Position numbers and translations under genes: made by a program
Assembly (NCBI GenBank): GCA_017084465.1
Contig: CP070896.1
Span: 2,345,001 to 2,409,000, forward strand
Origin: Lacrimispora xylanisolvens
GTDB lineage: Bacteria; Bacillota; Clostridia; Lachnospirales; Lachnospiraceae
DNA length: 64,000 nucleotides
Direction: 5' to 3'
Shown here: in pieces, positions 46,337-55,380 of the stretch
Position numbering within the stretch: position 1 is the stretch's first letter
Layout: every line of letters begins with the position of its first letter
The notes under the pieces: model-generated
What the model saw: only the letters and a program-made list of their open reading frames with translations
Told to the model about the DNA's origin: nothing
The model's database searches: none

Positions 46337-47170
46337 TCACAAAAACTTCATTAACTCCTTCATAGTACCCAACCATAAATACTGTTTTGTACTATCCATA
46401 CCGTCTGTGGCAAATTTGTTATATCGGCTTGCGTTCTCCGTGATTGGGTTATCATCTGTTATATCCTCGAAGTTCGTAATACCCAGTCTTTCCAGCCAGG
46501 CTTTTGCAAGAGTATCCGCTTCAAAATTCTCACCTTCCAGTTGCTTCAGCCTGAATGCGAATCCATAAAGTTTTCCAGTTTCCGCATCCACATAAGCTTC
46601 CATCAACGCAAATGGTAAATTATCATCTGGCACAGGGGGAACGGCGGTACTGTACTCAATTTGCCAGACAGGTACATTTTTCTGTGGATCAAGCATATAG
46701 ACTGCAGAATAAAGCTGACCGTTGCATGGGTTTAAGTCCAAATCCTGCAGGCTACTATTTTCTTTAACGCCAGTACAGACACCGATAATTTCACTCAGTT
46801 CGGTTTTACAGGCCTCCGCTGCCTGATTCATATCAAGTTCATCTCCATAGGCTCCGCGATTGTTCTTCACATAAGCGAACGACATAACGGTATCGCCCCT
46901 ACCGGATCGTATGGCTTTTTCCCGAAGGGCTGCTGCGTAATCACTTTGTAGTATATTACGGTTGCCCAGTGCCATTGACACGATATAAAGCCTCTCTTGT
47001 TCAGATAACGAGGAATATTGAAAGCTTTCCGGCGATATGGCATTGTTTTCCCTGTGCACCACACCTATCATAGAATTGTCGCGGAAACGAGCCAGTCTTG
47101 CTGGCATGAATATAGAAAGTGCAATAACTAAAGTAACCAGCAACAAAACTACTGAATATTTTTTATTCAT
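46337..47170 (-). CDS. Membrane-anchored extracytoplasmic protein of a two-component operon
   Basis: 277 aa. One N-terminal helix (signal anchor), then a soluble region with two PepSY-like strand patterns (VPVWQIEYSTAV ... FALMEAYVDAETGKLYGFAF). Its ATG overlaps the histidine-kinase stop by 8 bp, so it is coupled to it. In related clostridia such proteins follow sensor kinases; a role in modulating the kinase is inference. Confidence 0.7.
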   Translation of the reverse strand: MNKKYSVVLLLVTLVIALSIFMPARLARFRDNSMIGVVHRENNAISPESFQYSSLSEQERLYIVSMALGNRNILQSDYAAALREKAIRSGRGDTVMSFAYVKNNRGAYGDELDMNQAAEACKTELSEIIGVCTGVKENSSLQDLDLNPCNGQLYSAVYMLDPQKNVPVWQIEYSTAVPPVPDDNLPFALMEAYVDAETGKLYGFAFRLKQLEGENFEADTLAKAWLERLGITNFEDITDDNPITENASRYNKFATDGMDSTKQYLWLGTMKELMKFL

Positions 47171-48588
47171 TATTCGAAACCTCCAGATTGAAGCTTACCG
47201 TAGTCCCCATACCGACTACGCTCCCAATTGTGAGATCCGTGCCATGCAACCGTGCAATTTCAGCACAAAGGGTAAGCCCTAGTCCGGCACCGTGGCGACT
47301 GCGTGAACGTGATTTGTCAACCATGTAAAAAAGCTTCCGTAAGCCTGCTCAAATGTTCCGGCGGAATGCCACAGCCGCAATCATGAATCGTAAACGTATA
47401 CCTGCCGTCTTCTGCGACTCCTGTCACTTCCACTAACCCCCATGGCTCTGAGACTTTAACAGCGTTATCCACCAGATTTGCTACCATTGTTTTTATAAGT
47501 GACATCTCTCCATAAACCTCACGTTCCTCGTACTGAATACGCAAATTGATGTCAAACTTAGAGAACGTATCACGTATGTATTCAAAAATGGCTTTTGTAT
47601 GAAACGTACCGGTCGGCTTTTCCGTACGTTTTAAAACGATGAGATCCAGCAGATTAAAGCTCAGCTTTTCCAGCCTTCGCCCTTCCTGATAAATATAGTC
47701 AGCGGAGAGTAACAGTTTTTCTTCCTCAAGCTTTTGAGATCTCATCATATCTGCATAGCCGATGATTGCGGTCAGAGGAGTCTTCAATTCATGGGCGAAT
47801 ACACCTACAAACTCCTCCTGCGCCCGCGCTGCTTCCTGCAGCTGATATACATTTTCTTCCAGCGACATGGCCATCTCATTAAAGTCCTGGGTAAGGGAGC
47901 CAAGTTCATCGCTGCTTATTTTTTTCGCCCGTGCCCCATAATTACCTTTCGCCATCTTTTTTGCTGCCGCGGAAAGCAATCTTACGGGACGTGTCAACCA
48001 ATAGGAAGACATAAAAATAATGATCCCTTCACAAATCAGAATGACAATGCAAACACGTCTATAAATTGAAAACCCTGTCTCACGCTCAGTAAACACATTG
48101 GTAATATCAGTCAACGTTTCAAGGGAGAGGGAACGGTCGATAATACCAAGCGTTGCAGCCGTCTGGATATAATAGCGTCTGTCAATGGGTATAATCCGGT
48201 ATGCCAGTTCTTTGGCGCTTCCTCCTTCCTCAAATCCCTGATCCATATCCCCTTTCATGCTTACACTGCCTGCTGGAAAACCTTCACTGGCGTATAATGG
48301 AGCACTATCCTCACCGCATATTCGGACATAGCGGTTCTCGCCGCCCGTATCCAGCCTTTGTGCGATTCGAGCAATGTCCTGATCTTGTAAGTGCTCATAT
48401 TTATAAGGAATGTTCAGTGCTGATATTTCAAAGCCGAAGCGAATTATTCCGCTTTCGTCCATTACCTGCTTGGTTTCACGTGCAAGGGAGGTCTGAAACA
48501 TCGAATTCACAATATAATAACCGCCGACTGCGAGGGTGGCTGCGACGATTGAAATTGTCCATAAAAATAACTTCAATGAGAATTTCAC
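47163..48588 (-). CDS. Sensor histidine kinase, one frameshift near 3' end
   Basis: About 474 codons, GTG start overlapping the response-regulator stop (GTGA). Two helices flank a roughly 150-residue extracytoplasmic sensor domain. HAMP follows, then H-box VFAHELKTPLTAIIGYADMM, N-box MVANLVDNAVKVSEP and G1 IHDCGCGIPPEHL. The frame breaks at A6 near 47330; repair gives EAFYMVDKSRSRSRHGAGLGLTLC with the G2 box and a stop at 47163. Senses an envelope signal for the operon facing the VIT/exosortase pair. Confidence 0.9.
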
Positions 48589-49244
48589 TTAGGTACCTCC
48601 AGCCTGTAACCGACCTTGAATACGGTAACCAGACAATGCTCCCAACCCAGCTTTTTACGCAAACGCTGAACGTGTAAATCCACCGTACGGCTGTCACCGT
48701 CGAAATCGCTCTCCCAAACCCGCTCGTATATCATATCACGGTAAAGCGCAATGTTTTTATTATGTACAAACAGGCTAAGTAATCCGAACTCTTTTGCGGT
48801 AAGTTCTAATTTACGTCCATCTTTATCGGCTCTGTATGCGTCAAAATCTATGGTTACTCCCTCAATTTCCATAACACTTTCGGCTTTGTGATAACGCCTG
48901 AGCACAGCTTCAACACGCGCCAGTAGTTCCACCATATCAAAAGGCTTAACAAGGTAATCATCTGCTCCCAGCCGCAATCCTTTCACTCTGTCGCTGACCT
49001 CATGTTTCGCCGTAATGAATATAACCGGCGTTTTTGTGGGCCGAATGTAGTCCATCAGTTCAAAGCCGGAAACTCCTGGCAGCATGATGTCTAGCAATAT
49101 CAGATCATAACTATTTACTTCAATCAGGTTCGCCCCTATTACACCATCCTCTGCCGTTTGGCAATCATAGCCAGCTAATGTAAGCTGCATATCAATTAAA
49201 TCACGAATCGCTTTTTCATCTTCTACAATTAATATTTTCATCAT
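48585..49244 (-). CDS. OmpR-family response regulator
   Basis: About 219 aa. Start at tandem ATG 49244/49241 (MMKILIVEDEKAIRDL). Receiver with phospho-Asp in LILLDIMLPGVSG and Lys in DDYLVKPFD. Winged helix C-terminal half with LTAKEFGLLSLFVHN and SRTVDLHVQRLRKKLG. Probably binds the 11-bp-spaced GATACA direct repeats upstream of the divergent VIT/exosortase genes (inference from spacing). Confidence 0.93.
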   Translation of the reverse strand: MMKILIVEDEKAIRDLIDMQLTLAGYDCQTAEDGVIGANLIEVNSYDLILLDIMLPGVSGFELMDYIRPTKTPVIFITAKHEVSDRVKGLRLGADDYLVKPFDMVELLARVEAVLRRYHKAESVMEIEGVTIDFDAYRADKDGRKLELTAKEFGLLSLFVHNKNIALYRDMIYERVWESDFDGDSRTVDLHVQRLRKKLGWEHCLVTVFKVGYRLEVPK

Positions 49245-49246
49245 AT

Positions 49247-50326
49247 CTACCAACCCCAATACTTACGCGCCGCCTGTACGACGTCGTCCATCGTTTCTCT
49301 TCCTGTAAGTTTGCTGACAAACGCTTTATGAAAATCAGTGTCCTCAAAAAAATATCCGTCACGCTGATAATAAATCGAAAAATCCGTTACGGCATGGGTT
49401 TCGTCATTATCGTCCAGTTTAATGTAATTGGCAAGCACGGATAAGTCGGCCCAGCCATCACCATCCACATCTTTAAAAGAGATCCCCGGCATTTCGCTAA
49501 AGTTATCGTAATCCCTCATAGCCTGAAAATTCCAGAGAACCCGTCCCTCTTTATCTACAAGGTACAGGACAAAAATATAATGACTGCCCATTTTATAAGT
49601 CCCGGGAACTACGGAGACCGCACCGAACTTTTCAAAGTTTGCATCAAAAGTTTGATATTTGAGCGGCTTAAAACCACCTTCCATCAACTCATCCATTGTC
49701 GCAGCACTATATAAAAACTCGGAAGACTGCCCACCTCCCGCAAATGCATCCATCATGTTAATGTCTGTATTCATGTTAAAGCGGTTAATCTTATCGCTAA
49801 TGCGCCAATCCCTGTAAAAACCACCCGTTTTTGCATTTTGAAATAATATATCTCCTATTTTATATTCAACTCCATCATAGATACAATGGGTTATTAACAA
49901 AATATCCAAAAGACCGTCGTTGTTAACATCCCTGGTTCCAATTGCAGCTATTGAAATATTGGGCTGGGATAGAGCACCTTTTTCAACATAGTTGCATTCA
50001 AGATCTTCTGTTTTATATATAATATTACCATCGGCGTCAGCAAAAAACAGTGCAACTCTGCCCAATACAGAATGAATGGCGGCATACACAATGCAATCTT
50101 TTTTCTTACCACTTTTACCGCTGTTCAACGTAAAACCGTCAATCACATGCTCTTTATCTAATGTTATGTAACCGTTTGCAGCTACATCGGCAAGGGTGGT
50201 TATGGAATGAAACCTGGCGAGGTGGGAAGCTGCAGTGGGAGTTTCAGCATAGACATCAGAAGTCAGAGACAGGAATGCAGTCAGGATTGTCAAACACAAT
50301 AAAAGTGAAATGTAACTCTTTTTCAT
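49247..50326 (-). CDS. Secreted protein with two Asp-rich FG-GAP/VCBS-like repeats
   Basis: About 359 aa from ATG 50326 (MKKSYISLLLCLTILTAFLS), with AAGGAAGTTTCTATT upstream; the longer frame adds a non-signal N-terminus. Signal peptide with cleavage after DVYA. Calcium-type loops GTRDVNNDGLLDILLIT (near 150) and SFKDVDGDGWADLSVLA (near 290). It leads the operon, ending 3 bp before the response regulator start. A surface sensor or structural protein is possible. Related loops occur in the lipoproteins at 1996 and 21607. Confidence 0.8.
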   Translation of the reverse strand: MKKSYISLLLCLTILTAFLSLTSDVYAETPTAASHLARFHSITTLADVAANGYITLDKEHVIDGFTLNSGKSGKKKDCIVYAAIHSVLGRVALFFADADGNIIYKTEDLECNYVEKGALSQPNISIAAIGTRDVNNDGLLDILLITHCIYDGVEYKIGDILFQNAKTGGFYRDWRISDKINRFNMNTDINMMDAFAGGGQSSEFLYSAATMDELMEGGFKPLKYQTFDANFEKFGAVSVVPGTYKMGSHYIFVLYLVDKEGRVLWNFQAMRDYDNFSEMPGISFKDVDGDGWADLSVLANYIKLDDNDETHAVTDFSIYYQRDGYFFEDTDFHKAFVSKLTGRETMDDVVQAARKYWGW

Positions 50327-50412
50327 AATAGAAACTTCCTTACAATGTTTTTTATTTGTTTTATTAAATCTTAACATAAGATTTTCACGAAAGCTATCAG
50401 ATATTTGTTTGT

Positions 50413-50461
50413 GATACAATTCCGATACATCTTTGAAGCTTTTATGATGGATGTATAAGAT
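50413..50461 (+). promoter_or_regulatory. Direct repeats and promoter of VIT/exosortase operon
   Basis: GATACA at 50413-50418 and 50424-50429, exactly 11 bp apart as for OmpR/PhoB-type regulators. A promoter TTGAAG (50433-50438), 17 bp, TAAGAT (50456-50461) lies 4 bp downstream. This fits activation by the response regulator encoded divergently. Confidence 0.5.
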
Positions 50462-50503
50462 AGTATTTACTCATAAAACAAAAGAATAAAAGGGGTGTAT
50501 CAA

Positions 50504-52549
50504 ATGAGTAAATTGAAAAAGTTTTTTTATTTAAATCTGTTCCTATTGCTTTTCACAACTCCCGCCGTCACGGTGTTTGCCGATGATCTTCCAGAGGAGG
50601 ACCAGAACCGAATCCTTGCGCCGTACTTTTTTATAGAAGATGGCGATCCATCAACAGATCAGTTCCCATTAAAAGAGACAGATGTGAAAACAAATATCAA
50701 CGGTATCATAGCCGAAACTTATGTCACACAAATTTATACCAATGAAGGCCAAAAACCAATTAATGCGATGTATGTTTTTCCTGGTTCAACAAAAGTTGCA
50801 GTGCACGGAATGACCATGCAAATTGGGGATGAGATTATTAAAGCAAAAATTAAAGAACGTGTAGAAGCAAAACAGGAATTTGAGGAAGCAAAACAGGAAG
50901 GCAAAAGCGCATCTTTGCTGGAGCAGGAACGTCCCAATGTCTTTACTATGAATGTTGCAAACATTATGCCAGGCGATATTGTTAAAGTCGAACTGCATTA
51001 CACGGAAACTATCACCTCAACCGATGGTAAATATGAGTTTGTTTTTCCAACAGTGGTTGGACCAAGGTACGTAAGCCCTGCAACTGACGTGACAGATGAC
51101 CGCAATAATTTTACAGAAAGTCCCTATCTAATGGACGGCAAAACACCGCCTGGCAGTTATAACATAACGGTTCATTTAAATTCTGCCGTTCCAATCTCCA
51201 ATGTCAATTGTAAGTCACATAAGATTGTAACAGATATTGATAACAACAAGGCACTCATAACTTTGGAAAATCCAAAAGAATTTGCTGGTAATCGTGATTT
51301 TATCCTAGATTATTCGCTTACCGGCAGTGGGATAAACAGCGGACTTATGCTTAACAAAGGGGGCATTGCTGGTGAGAACACTCCAAAAGAGAACTTTTTT
51401 ATGATGACGATTCAACCTCCAGAACGCGTGGCATTGGAAGACATACTTCCCCGTGAGTATATTTTCGTGTTGGACGTTTCCGGTTCCATGTACGGTTATC
51501 CAATTGACACGGCTAAAAATCTAATCGGGAATCTCGTCAGTAATCTTCGCCGTACGGATACCTTTAATGTAATTTTATTTGCCGGCACATCGGCACAAAT
51601 GTCACCGAAATCCGTGCCGGCAACCAGTTATAACATTAACCGGGCGCTGGATTTAATTGAACAGGAAGAAGGCGGCGGCGGGACGGAGCTTGTCCCTGCA
51701 CTGCAGTCCGCCATAGATATTCCTCGAACAAGTAAAGATGTGGCGCGCAGCGTAATCATAATAACCGATGGTTACATTTCTGAGGAATCTGAAATCTTTG
51801 ACATCATAGGCAAAAACTTAGGCGAAACAGACTTTTTCTCCTTCGGAATTGGTGATGGTGTAAACCGCTATTTAATTGAAGGTATAGCAAAAGTGGGACA
51901 GGGGGAAGCGTTTGTTGTAACAGACCCTGCGAAAGCTAATGAAGAAGCCGCGAATTTCCGCAGCTACATACAATCGCCAATTTTAAGAAACATTAAGGTA
52001 ACGTATAACGGTTTTGACGCCTACGATGTGGAACCAAAGAAATTGCCTACACTTTTTGCCAAAAGACCTATTGTAATGTATGGTAAATGGAAAGGTGAGG
52101 CAGAGGGAACCATAGAAATAACAGGAACGAAAGGCAATGGAGAAGCTTACAGGCAGGTAATACAAGTTGCCGGCACACAGCCCCTGGAAAACAATACAGC
52201 TTTGCCATACTTATGGGCCCGTGCAAGGGTGGAACAGCTCATGGACTATGGCCTACAGGAAGATGAGGACAGTATGGAACGCTTCAAAAAAGAAGTAACA
52301 CAAATCGGACTGGATTACAGTATGCTTACACCATTTACCTCTTTTATCGCTGTAACAGAACAGGTTCGAAACACCGGCAGTGAAGCAAAAGACGTAAATC
52401 AGCCGCTTCCTCTCCCACAACATGTCTCTAATAATTCAGTAGGCTCCTACACCAGCGGCTCTGAGCCAGGAGTTGCCGCTGTAATCGTGATTGGGGTATT
52501 TACGTTGATGAGCGGCACTGTGCGGCTATTTAGGAAGCGTGCAGCATGA
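50504..52549 (+). CDS. VIT/VWA domain surface protein with exosortase-type C-terminal sorting tail
   Basis: 681 aa from ATG 50504 (AAAGGGG upstream). Signal peptide (FLLLFTTPAVTVFADD). VIT domain about residues 40-190 (NGIIAETYVTQIYTNEGQ; FVFPTVVGPRYV). VWA about 315-490 with MIDAS DVSGSMYG near 323 and ITDGYISE. The C-terminus has the three-part layout of exosortase substrates: short motif GSEPG, hydrophobic helix AAVIVIGVFTLMSG, then basic RLFRKRAA. Its stop overlaps the ATG of the exosortase-family gene (ATGA), so the two are made together and the protein is the likely substrate. The domain pair resembles inter-alpha-trypsin inhibitor heavy chains (metal-dependent adhesion). Confidence 0.88.
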   Translation: MSKLKKFFYLNLFLLLFTTPAVTVFADDLPEEDQNRILAPYFFIEDGDPSTDQFPLKETDVKTNINGIIAETYVTQIYTNEGQKPINAMYVFPGSTKVAVHGMTMQIGDEIIKAKIKERVEAKQEFEEAKQEGKSASLLEQERPNVFTMNVANIMPGDIVKVELHYTETITSTDGKYEFVFPTVVGPRYVSPATDVTDDRNNFTESPYLMDGKTPPGSYNITVHLNSAVPISNVNCKSHKIVTDIDNNKALITLENPKEFAGNRDFILDYSLTGSGINSGLMLNKGGIAGENTPKENFFMMTIQPPERVALEDILPREYIFVLDVSGSMYGYPIDTAKNLIGNLVSNLRRTDTFNVILFAGTSAQMSPKSVPATSYNINRALDLIEQEEGGGGTELVPALQSAIDIPRTSKDVARSVIIITDGYISEESEIFDIIGKNLGETDFFSFGIGDGVNRYLIEGIAKVGQGEAFVVTDPAKANEEAANFRSYIQSPILRNIKVTYNGFDAYDVEPKKLPTLFAKRPIVMYGKWKGEAEGTIEITGTKGNGEAYRQVIQVAGTQPLENNTALPYLWARARVEQLMDYGLQEDEDSMERFKKEVTQIGLDYSMLTPFTSFIAVTEQVRNTGSEAKDVNQPLPLPQHVSNNSVGSYTSGSEPGVAAVIVIGVFTLMSGTVRLFRKRAA

Positions 52550-53319
52550 AGAAGCAACACTTATTCGCGCTGTATCTTATAGGATTGATGGTTATTCTTG
52601 GAATAAAATATAGTTACAGCAGAGCAGGCTTTAGGGAGCTGGATTTTATACTGGCTCCTACTGCCCGCTGGGTCACATTCCTTAGCGGAATTAATTTCAT
52701 CAGACAGACAGATGTCGGATATATAAACCACAGCATACGGTTTATAATCGCGCCCAGTTGCTCAGGTGTACAGTTTATGTTGATCACATTTGCTGCACTC
52801 TTATTCCCTCTGGTTCACAGAATGAATTCAGTGAAGAGCGGAGTCTGCTGGTTTGCAGGCAGTTTTCTATTCTCATTTCCATTTACGGTTTTTGTGAACG
52901 GTATCAGGATTGTATTATCAATTTACATTCCAAATTATTTCAACAAATGGAATATTTACGCTGACTGGCTTACAGCCCAACGGCTGCATACCATTATTGG
53001 AACAGTTGTGTATGTGACAGCGCTGTTGGCTGTATACTACCTGGCAGGTCTGGCTTCAAGTTCAAATGTAAAGATATCAAATGATATGCATGGTATATTT
53101 TCAAGTAAGGTGGTATTAAAAATAGTTAATCGCATTGTACCTCCAATACTTTGCTATTTTTTCATTGTGCTTATCATTCCTTTGATTCACAATGCACGTC
53201 AGAATGACCTTAAGAAATTTGGGGAGTATGCTTTATTAATAATATCTGTATGCTTTGCTTTGATACTTTTATCTTTTATTGTATATACGGTTCAGGATCA
53301 TTTTAGTGGAAAGGAGTAG
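52546..53319 (+). CDS. Exosortase/archaeosortase family protein (exosortase K-like)
   Basis: 257 aa with about seven to eight helices. The exosortase catalytic triad is visible in order: Cys in IAPSCSGVQFM (about residue 71), Arg in VNGIRIVLSIYIPN (about 120) and His in AQRLHTIIGTVVYV (about 148). This is a membrane transpeptidase/protease that recognises PEP-CTERM-like tails. It is translationally coupled to the VIT/VWA gene, whose tail carries SEPG-helix-basic, making a one-substrate dedicated system. Assignment to the K subtype is from memory of VIT-linked exosortases and is less certain than the superfamily. Confidence 0.85.
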   Translation: MKKQHLFALYLIGLMVILGIKYSYSRAGFRELDFILAPTARWVTFLSGINFIRQTDVGYINHSIRFIIAPSCSGVQFMLITFAALLFPLVHRMNSVKSGVCWFAGSFLFSFPFTVFVNGIRIVLSIYIPNYFNKWNIYADWLTAQRLHTIIGTVVYVTALLAVYYLAGLASSSNVKISNDMHGIFSSKVVLKIVNRIVPPILCYFFIVLIIPLIHNARQNDLKKFGEYALLIISVCFALILLSFIVYTVQDHFSGKE

Positions 53320-53363
53320 AAATGGGATACCATTAAGTAATTTGGTCTTATAAAATAATGTAT

Positions 53364-53395
53364 TAAAATAGCAGCATAAATCAGCTGCTATTTTA
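53364..53395 (+). terminator. Terminator after exosortase gene
   Basis: TAAAATAGCAGC (53364-53375) pairs perfectly with GCTGCTATTTTA (53384-53395), 8-nt loop, followed by GTTTCTTATAATTTG. Confidence 0.75.
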
Positions 53396-53411
53396 GTTTC
53401 TTATAATTTGT

Positions 53412-53579
53412 TTATATACAATTCCATGTTATGAAAATTCCAGGATTACATACTAAATTAGTGTATACATGCTCTATCTCTGTTAATAAATTCCCGGCTG
53501 CTTGTGGATTTTTCAACTTATTAATAATATTATCAAGTAATTCCTCAGCTTTCTCGGTTATAATGAGTTTATATTTCAT
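53412..53579 (-). pseudogene. Truncated RelE/ParE-type toxin remnant
   Basis: 55 codons, starting MKYKLIITEKAEELLDNII and continuing NPQAAGNLLTEIEHVYTNL, the N-terminal half of ParE/RelE toxins (usually about 95-105 aa). The C-terminal catalytic/strand part is missing after CNPGIF. No antitoxin gene is adjacent; the crotonase gene ends 15 bp upstream. Probably a dead fragment. Confidence 0.5.
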
Positions 53580-53593
53580 TCTCCGTAACATAT

Positions 53594-54436
53594 TTAGGAG
53601 GTGGAATTATTCTTCTGAAAACGCTCCCTTATTTTCATCATTCTCTCATATGTACCCTCTTCATCAATGGCCATGTCGTACATTTGGTGCGCAAGTTGGA
53701 ATCCCTGATCACTGACAAGGGCTTTTTTCCATGGACGAGACAAGATCGAATGGGTCAGATGTCTTGTAGATCGGGGAGCCTGCATAATCATCTCTGCAAG
53801 TTCCCACGCACGTGGAAGAAGCATTTCACGGGGCAGTACTTCACTTACAATACCCAGGTCTAATGCCACCTGTGCATTTATGTTAATGCCCGTATATGCG
53901 GAAAATGCCGCTCTCTTAATGCCTGTTATATTTTGAAGCGCTAATACAATCCCATCACCAGGAGACACACCTCCCAGGTAATGCGCATCGAAAAAATTTA
54001 TGTCTTCGGCACAAATTGTAATATCACATAATGTTCCCATTTGCCAGTGTGATCCTGTACCATTAATCACCCCAATTGTGGGAATATCCATGCAAAAGAT
54101 CATATTTTCAATCATCCTCAATGACTCCTGATACATTTCCAGTTTACGATTCTTACGCCAGTCCATAAATTTTGTTTTCCAGATTTCAGGGGTTGCTACC
54201 TGCCAGTTATCTCCTGTTCCAGTAAGAATCATTACCTCATTTTCAGGATCACGGCCAATATCTGACCATGCATTCCCATATGCAGTCAGAACTGGCCAGT
54301 CAAATTGAAGTGATTCCCCCCGCGTGTGCATACGTACTTCCAATATGCCGTTACGGCGGGTCATTAAAAGCAGTTCTTTGTACTTTTCCGAGTATTCTTC
54401 GAATTTTGTAGGTCCTGCCATACATTGCTCTGACAT
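53594..54436 (-). CDS. Crotonase-family hydrolase, 6-oxocamphor hydrolase-like (beta-diketone hydrolase)
   Basis: 280 aa, intact. It reads like 6-oxocamphor hydrolase rather than an ordinary enoyl-CoA hydratase: KFEEYSEKYKELLL and EVRMHTRG near the start, DPENEVMILTGTGDNW, and the residues matching the OCH active site, His in GTGSHWQMGTLCD, His in FFDAHYLGG and Asp in SPGDGIV, plus the His in RMHTRG. OCH cleaves the C-C bond of cyclic beta-diketones by a retro-Claisen reaction without CoA. A closely related, damaged copy lies upstream, and an M20 amidohydrolase gene precedes both. Substrate unknown; CoA hydratase activity cannot be excluded. Confidence 0.82.
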   Translation of the reverse strand: MSEQCMAGPTKFEEYSEKYKELLLMTRRNGILEVRMHTRGESLQFDWPVLTAYGNAWSDIGRDPENEVMILTGTGDNWQVATPEIWKTKFMDWRKNRKLEMYQESLRMIENMIFCMDIPTIGVINGTGSHWQMGTLCDITICAEDINFFDAHYLGGVSPGDGIVLALQNITGIKRAAFSAYTGININAQVALDLGIVSEVLPREMLLPRAWELAEMIMQAPRSTRHLTHSILSRPWKKALVSDQGFQLAHQMYDMAIDEEGTYERMMKIRERFQKNNSTS

Positions 54437-54573
54437 TTTAATTCCTCCGAACTTATAATGGGGGTTTCTTTAATGAAAATAGCAGGGAGCTGTGTCCCTA
54501 TGTTACATCAAAAATGGGATAGCCCCTCTGCCATTATTTCATTGCTATGAGTACCGGTTAACAGCCAGTGACT

Positions 54574-55352
54574 TTATTTGCCCATTAAGCGTCCTTTCAT
54601 TTTTGTCAGTCGTTCAAACGCACCTTCTTCGTCTATCGCCATATCGTACATCTGGTGAGTAAGGTGGAATCCCTGATCACTGACTAAGGCCTGTTTCCAT
54701 GGACGGGATAAAATGGAATGCGTAAGATGTCTGGTGGAACGAGGTGCCTGCATTATCATCTCTGCTAGCTGCCAGGCGCGGGGAAGCAGATCTTCACGTG
54801 GCAGAACTTATATGCGTAGTATGCCGCCTTCTTAAAACCTAACATATTCTGAAGTGTAAGTATCATTCCATCGCCAGGAGGTGTTCCACCCAGAAAATGG
54901 GGATCAAAAAAGTCCGCATCTTCTGTACATATGGTAATATCGCAGAGCGTCGCAATTTCACAGTGGGTTCCCGGTCCATTAATTGCCCCGATTGTAGGGA
55001 TGTCGATGCAGAATATCATATTTTCAAGCAGTCTCAGAGATTCATGATACTGTTCCAGTTTCTTTTGCTTGGGCCAATCCATAAATTTTGTATTCCAGAC
55101 ATCGGGATTTCCTACAAGCCATTTATCTCCTGTTCCAGATATAATCAAAACCTCATTTTCAGGGTCACGGCCGATATCTGACCATGCATGAGACCATGCC
55201 GTATGGGCTTCCCAATTATGATGATAAGGGCCCCCGTTGGTGTGCAGCCGCACTTCAATTATTCCGTCACGACGGGTCATTAATAGAAATTCTTTGTACT
55301 TCTCAGAGTACTCTTCAAATTTTGTTGGTCCAATCATACGTCTCTCTGTCAT
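54574..55352 (-). pseudogene. Second OCH-like crotonase, internal deletion and frameshift
   Basis: Closely similar to the downstream paralogue (same KFEEYSEKYKE, DPENEV, HFLGGTPPGDG). After KKAAYYAY about 18 residues present in the paralogue (the segment TGININAQ to IVSE) are missing and the frame shifts; the rest resumes as VLPREDLLPRAWQLAEMIMQ. The lost DNA is about 55 bp, which is not a homopolymer slip, so this copy looks genuinely broken. The N-terminal catalytic His/His/Asp residues remain. Lies 28 bp downstream of the M20 gene. Confidence 0.78.
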
Positions 55353-55380
55353 TTAAATTCCTCCTTGTTTTGTTTTGATA

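Noticed and set aside
53431..53715. Plus-strand ORF of 94 codons after the exosortase gene
   Set aside because: It is antisense to the ParE-like remnant and the crotonase 3' end, and lacks an RBS.
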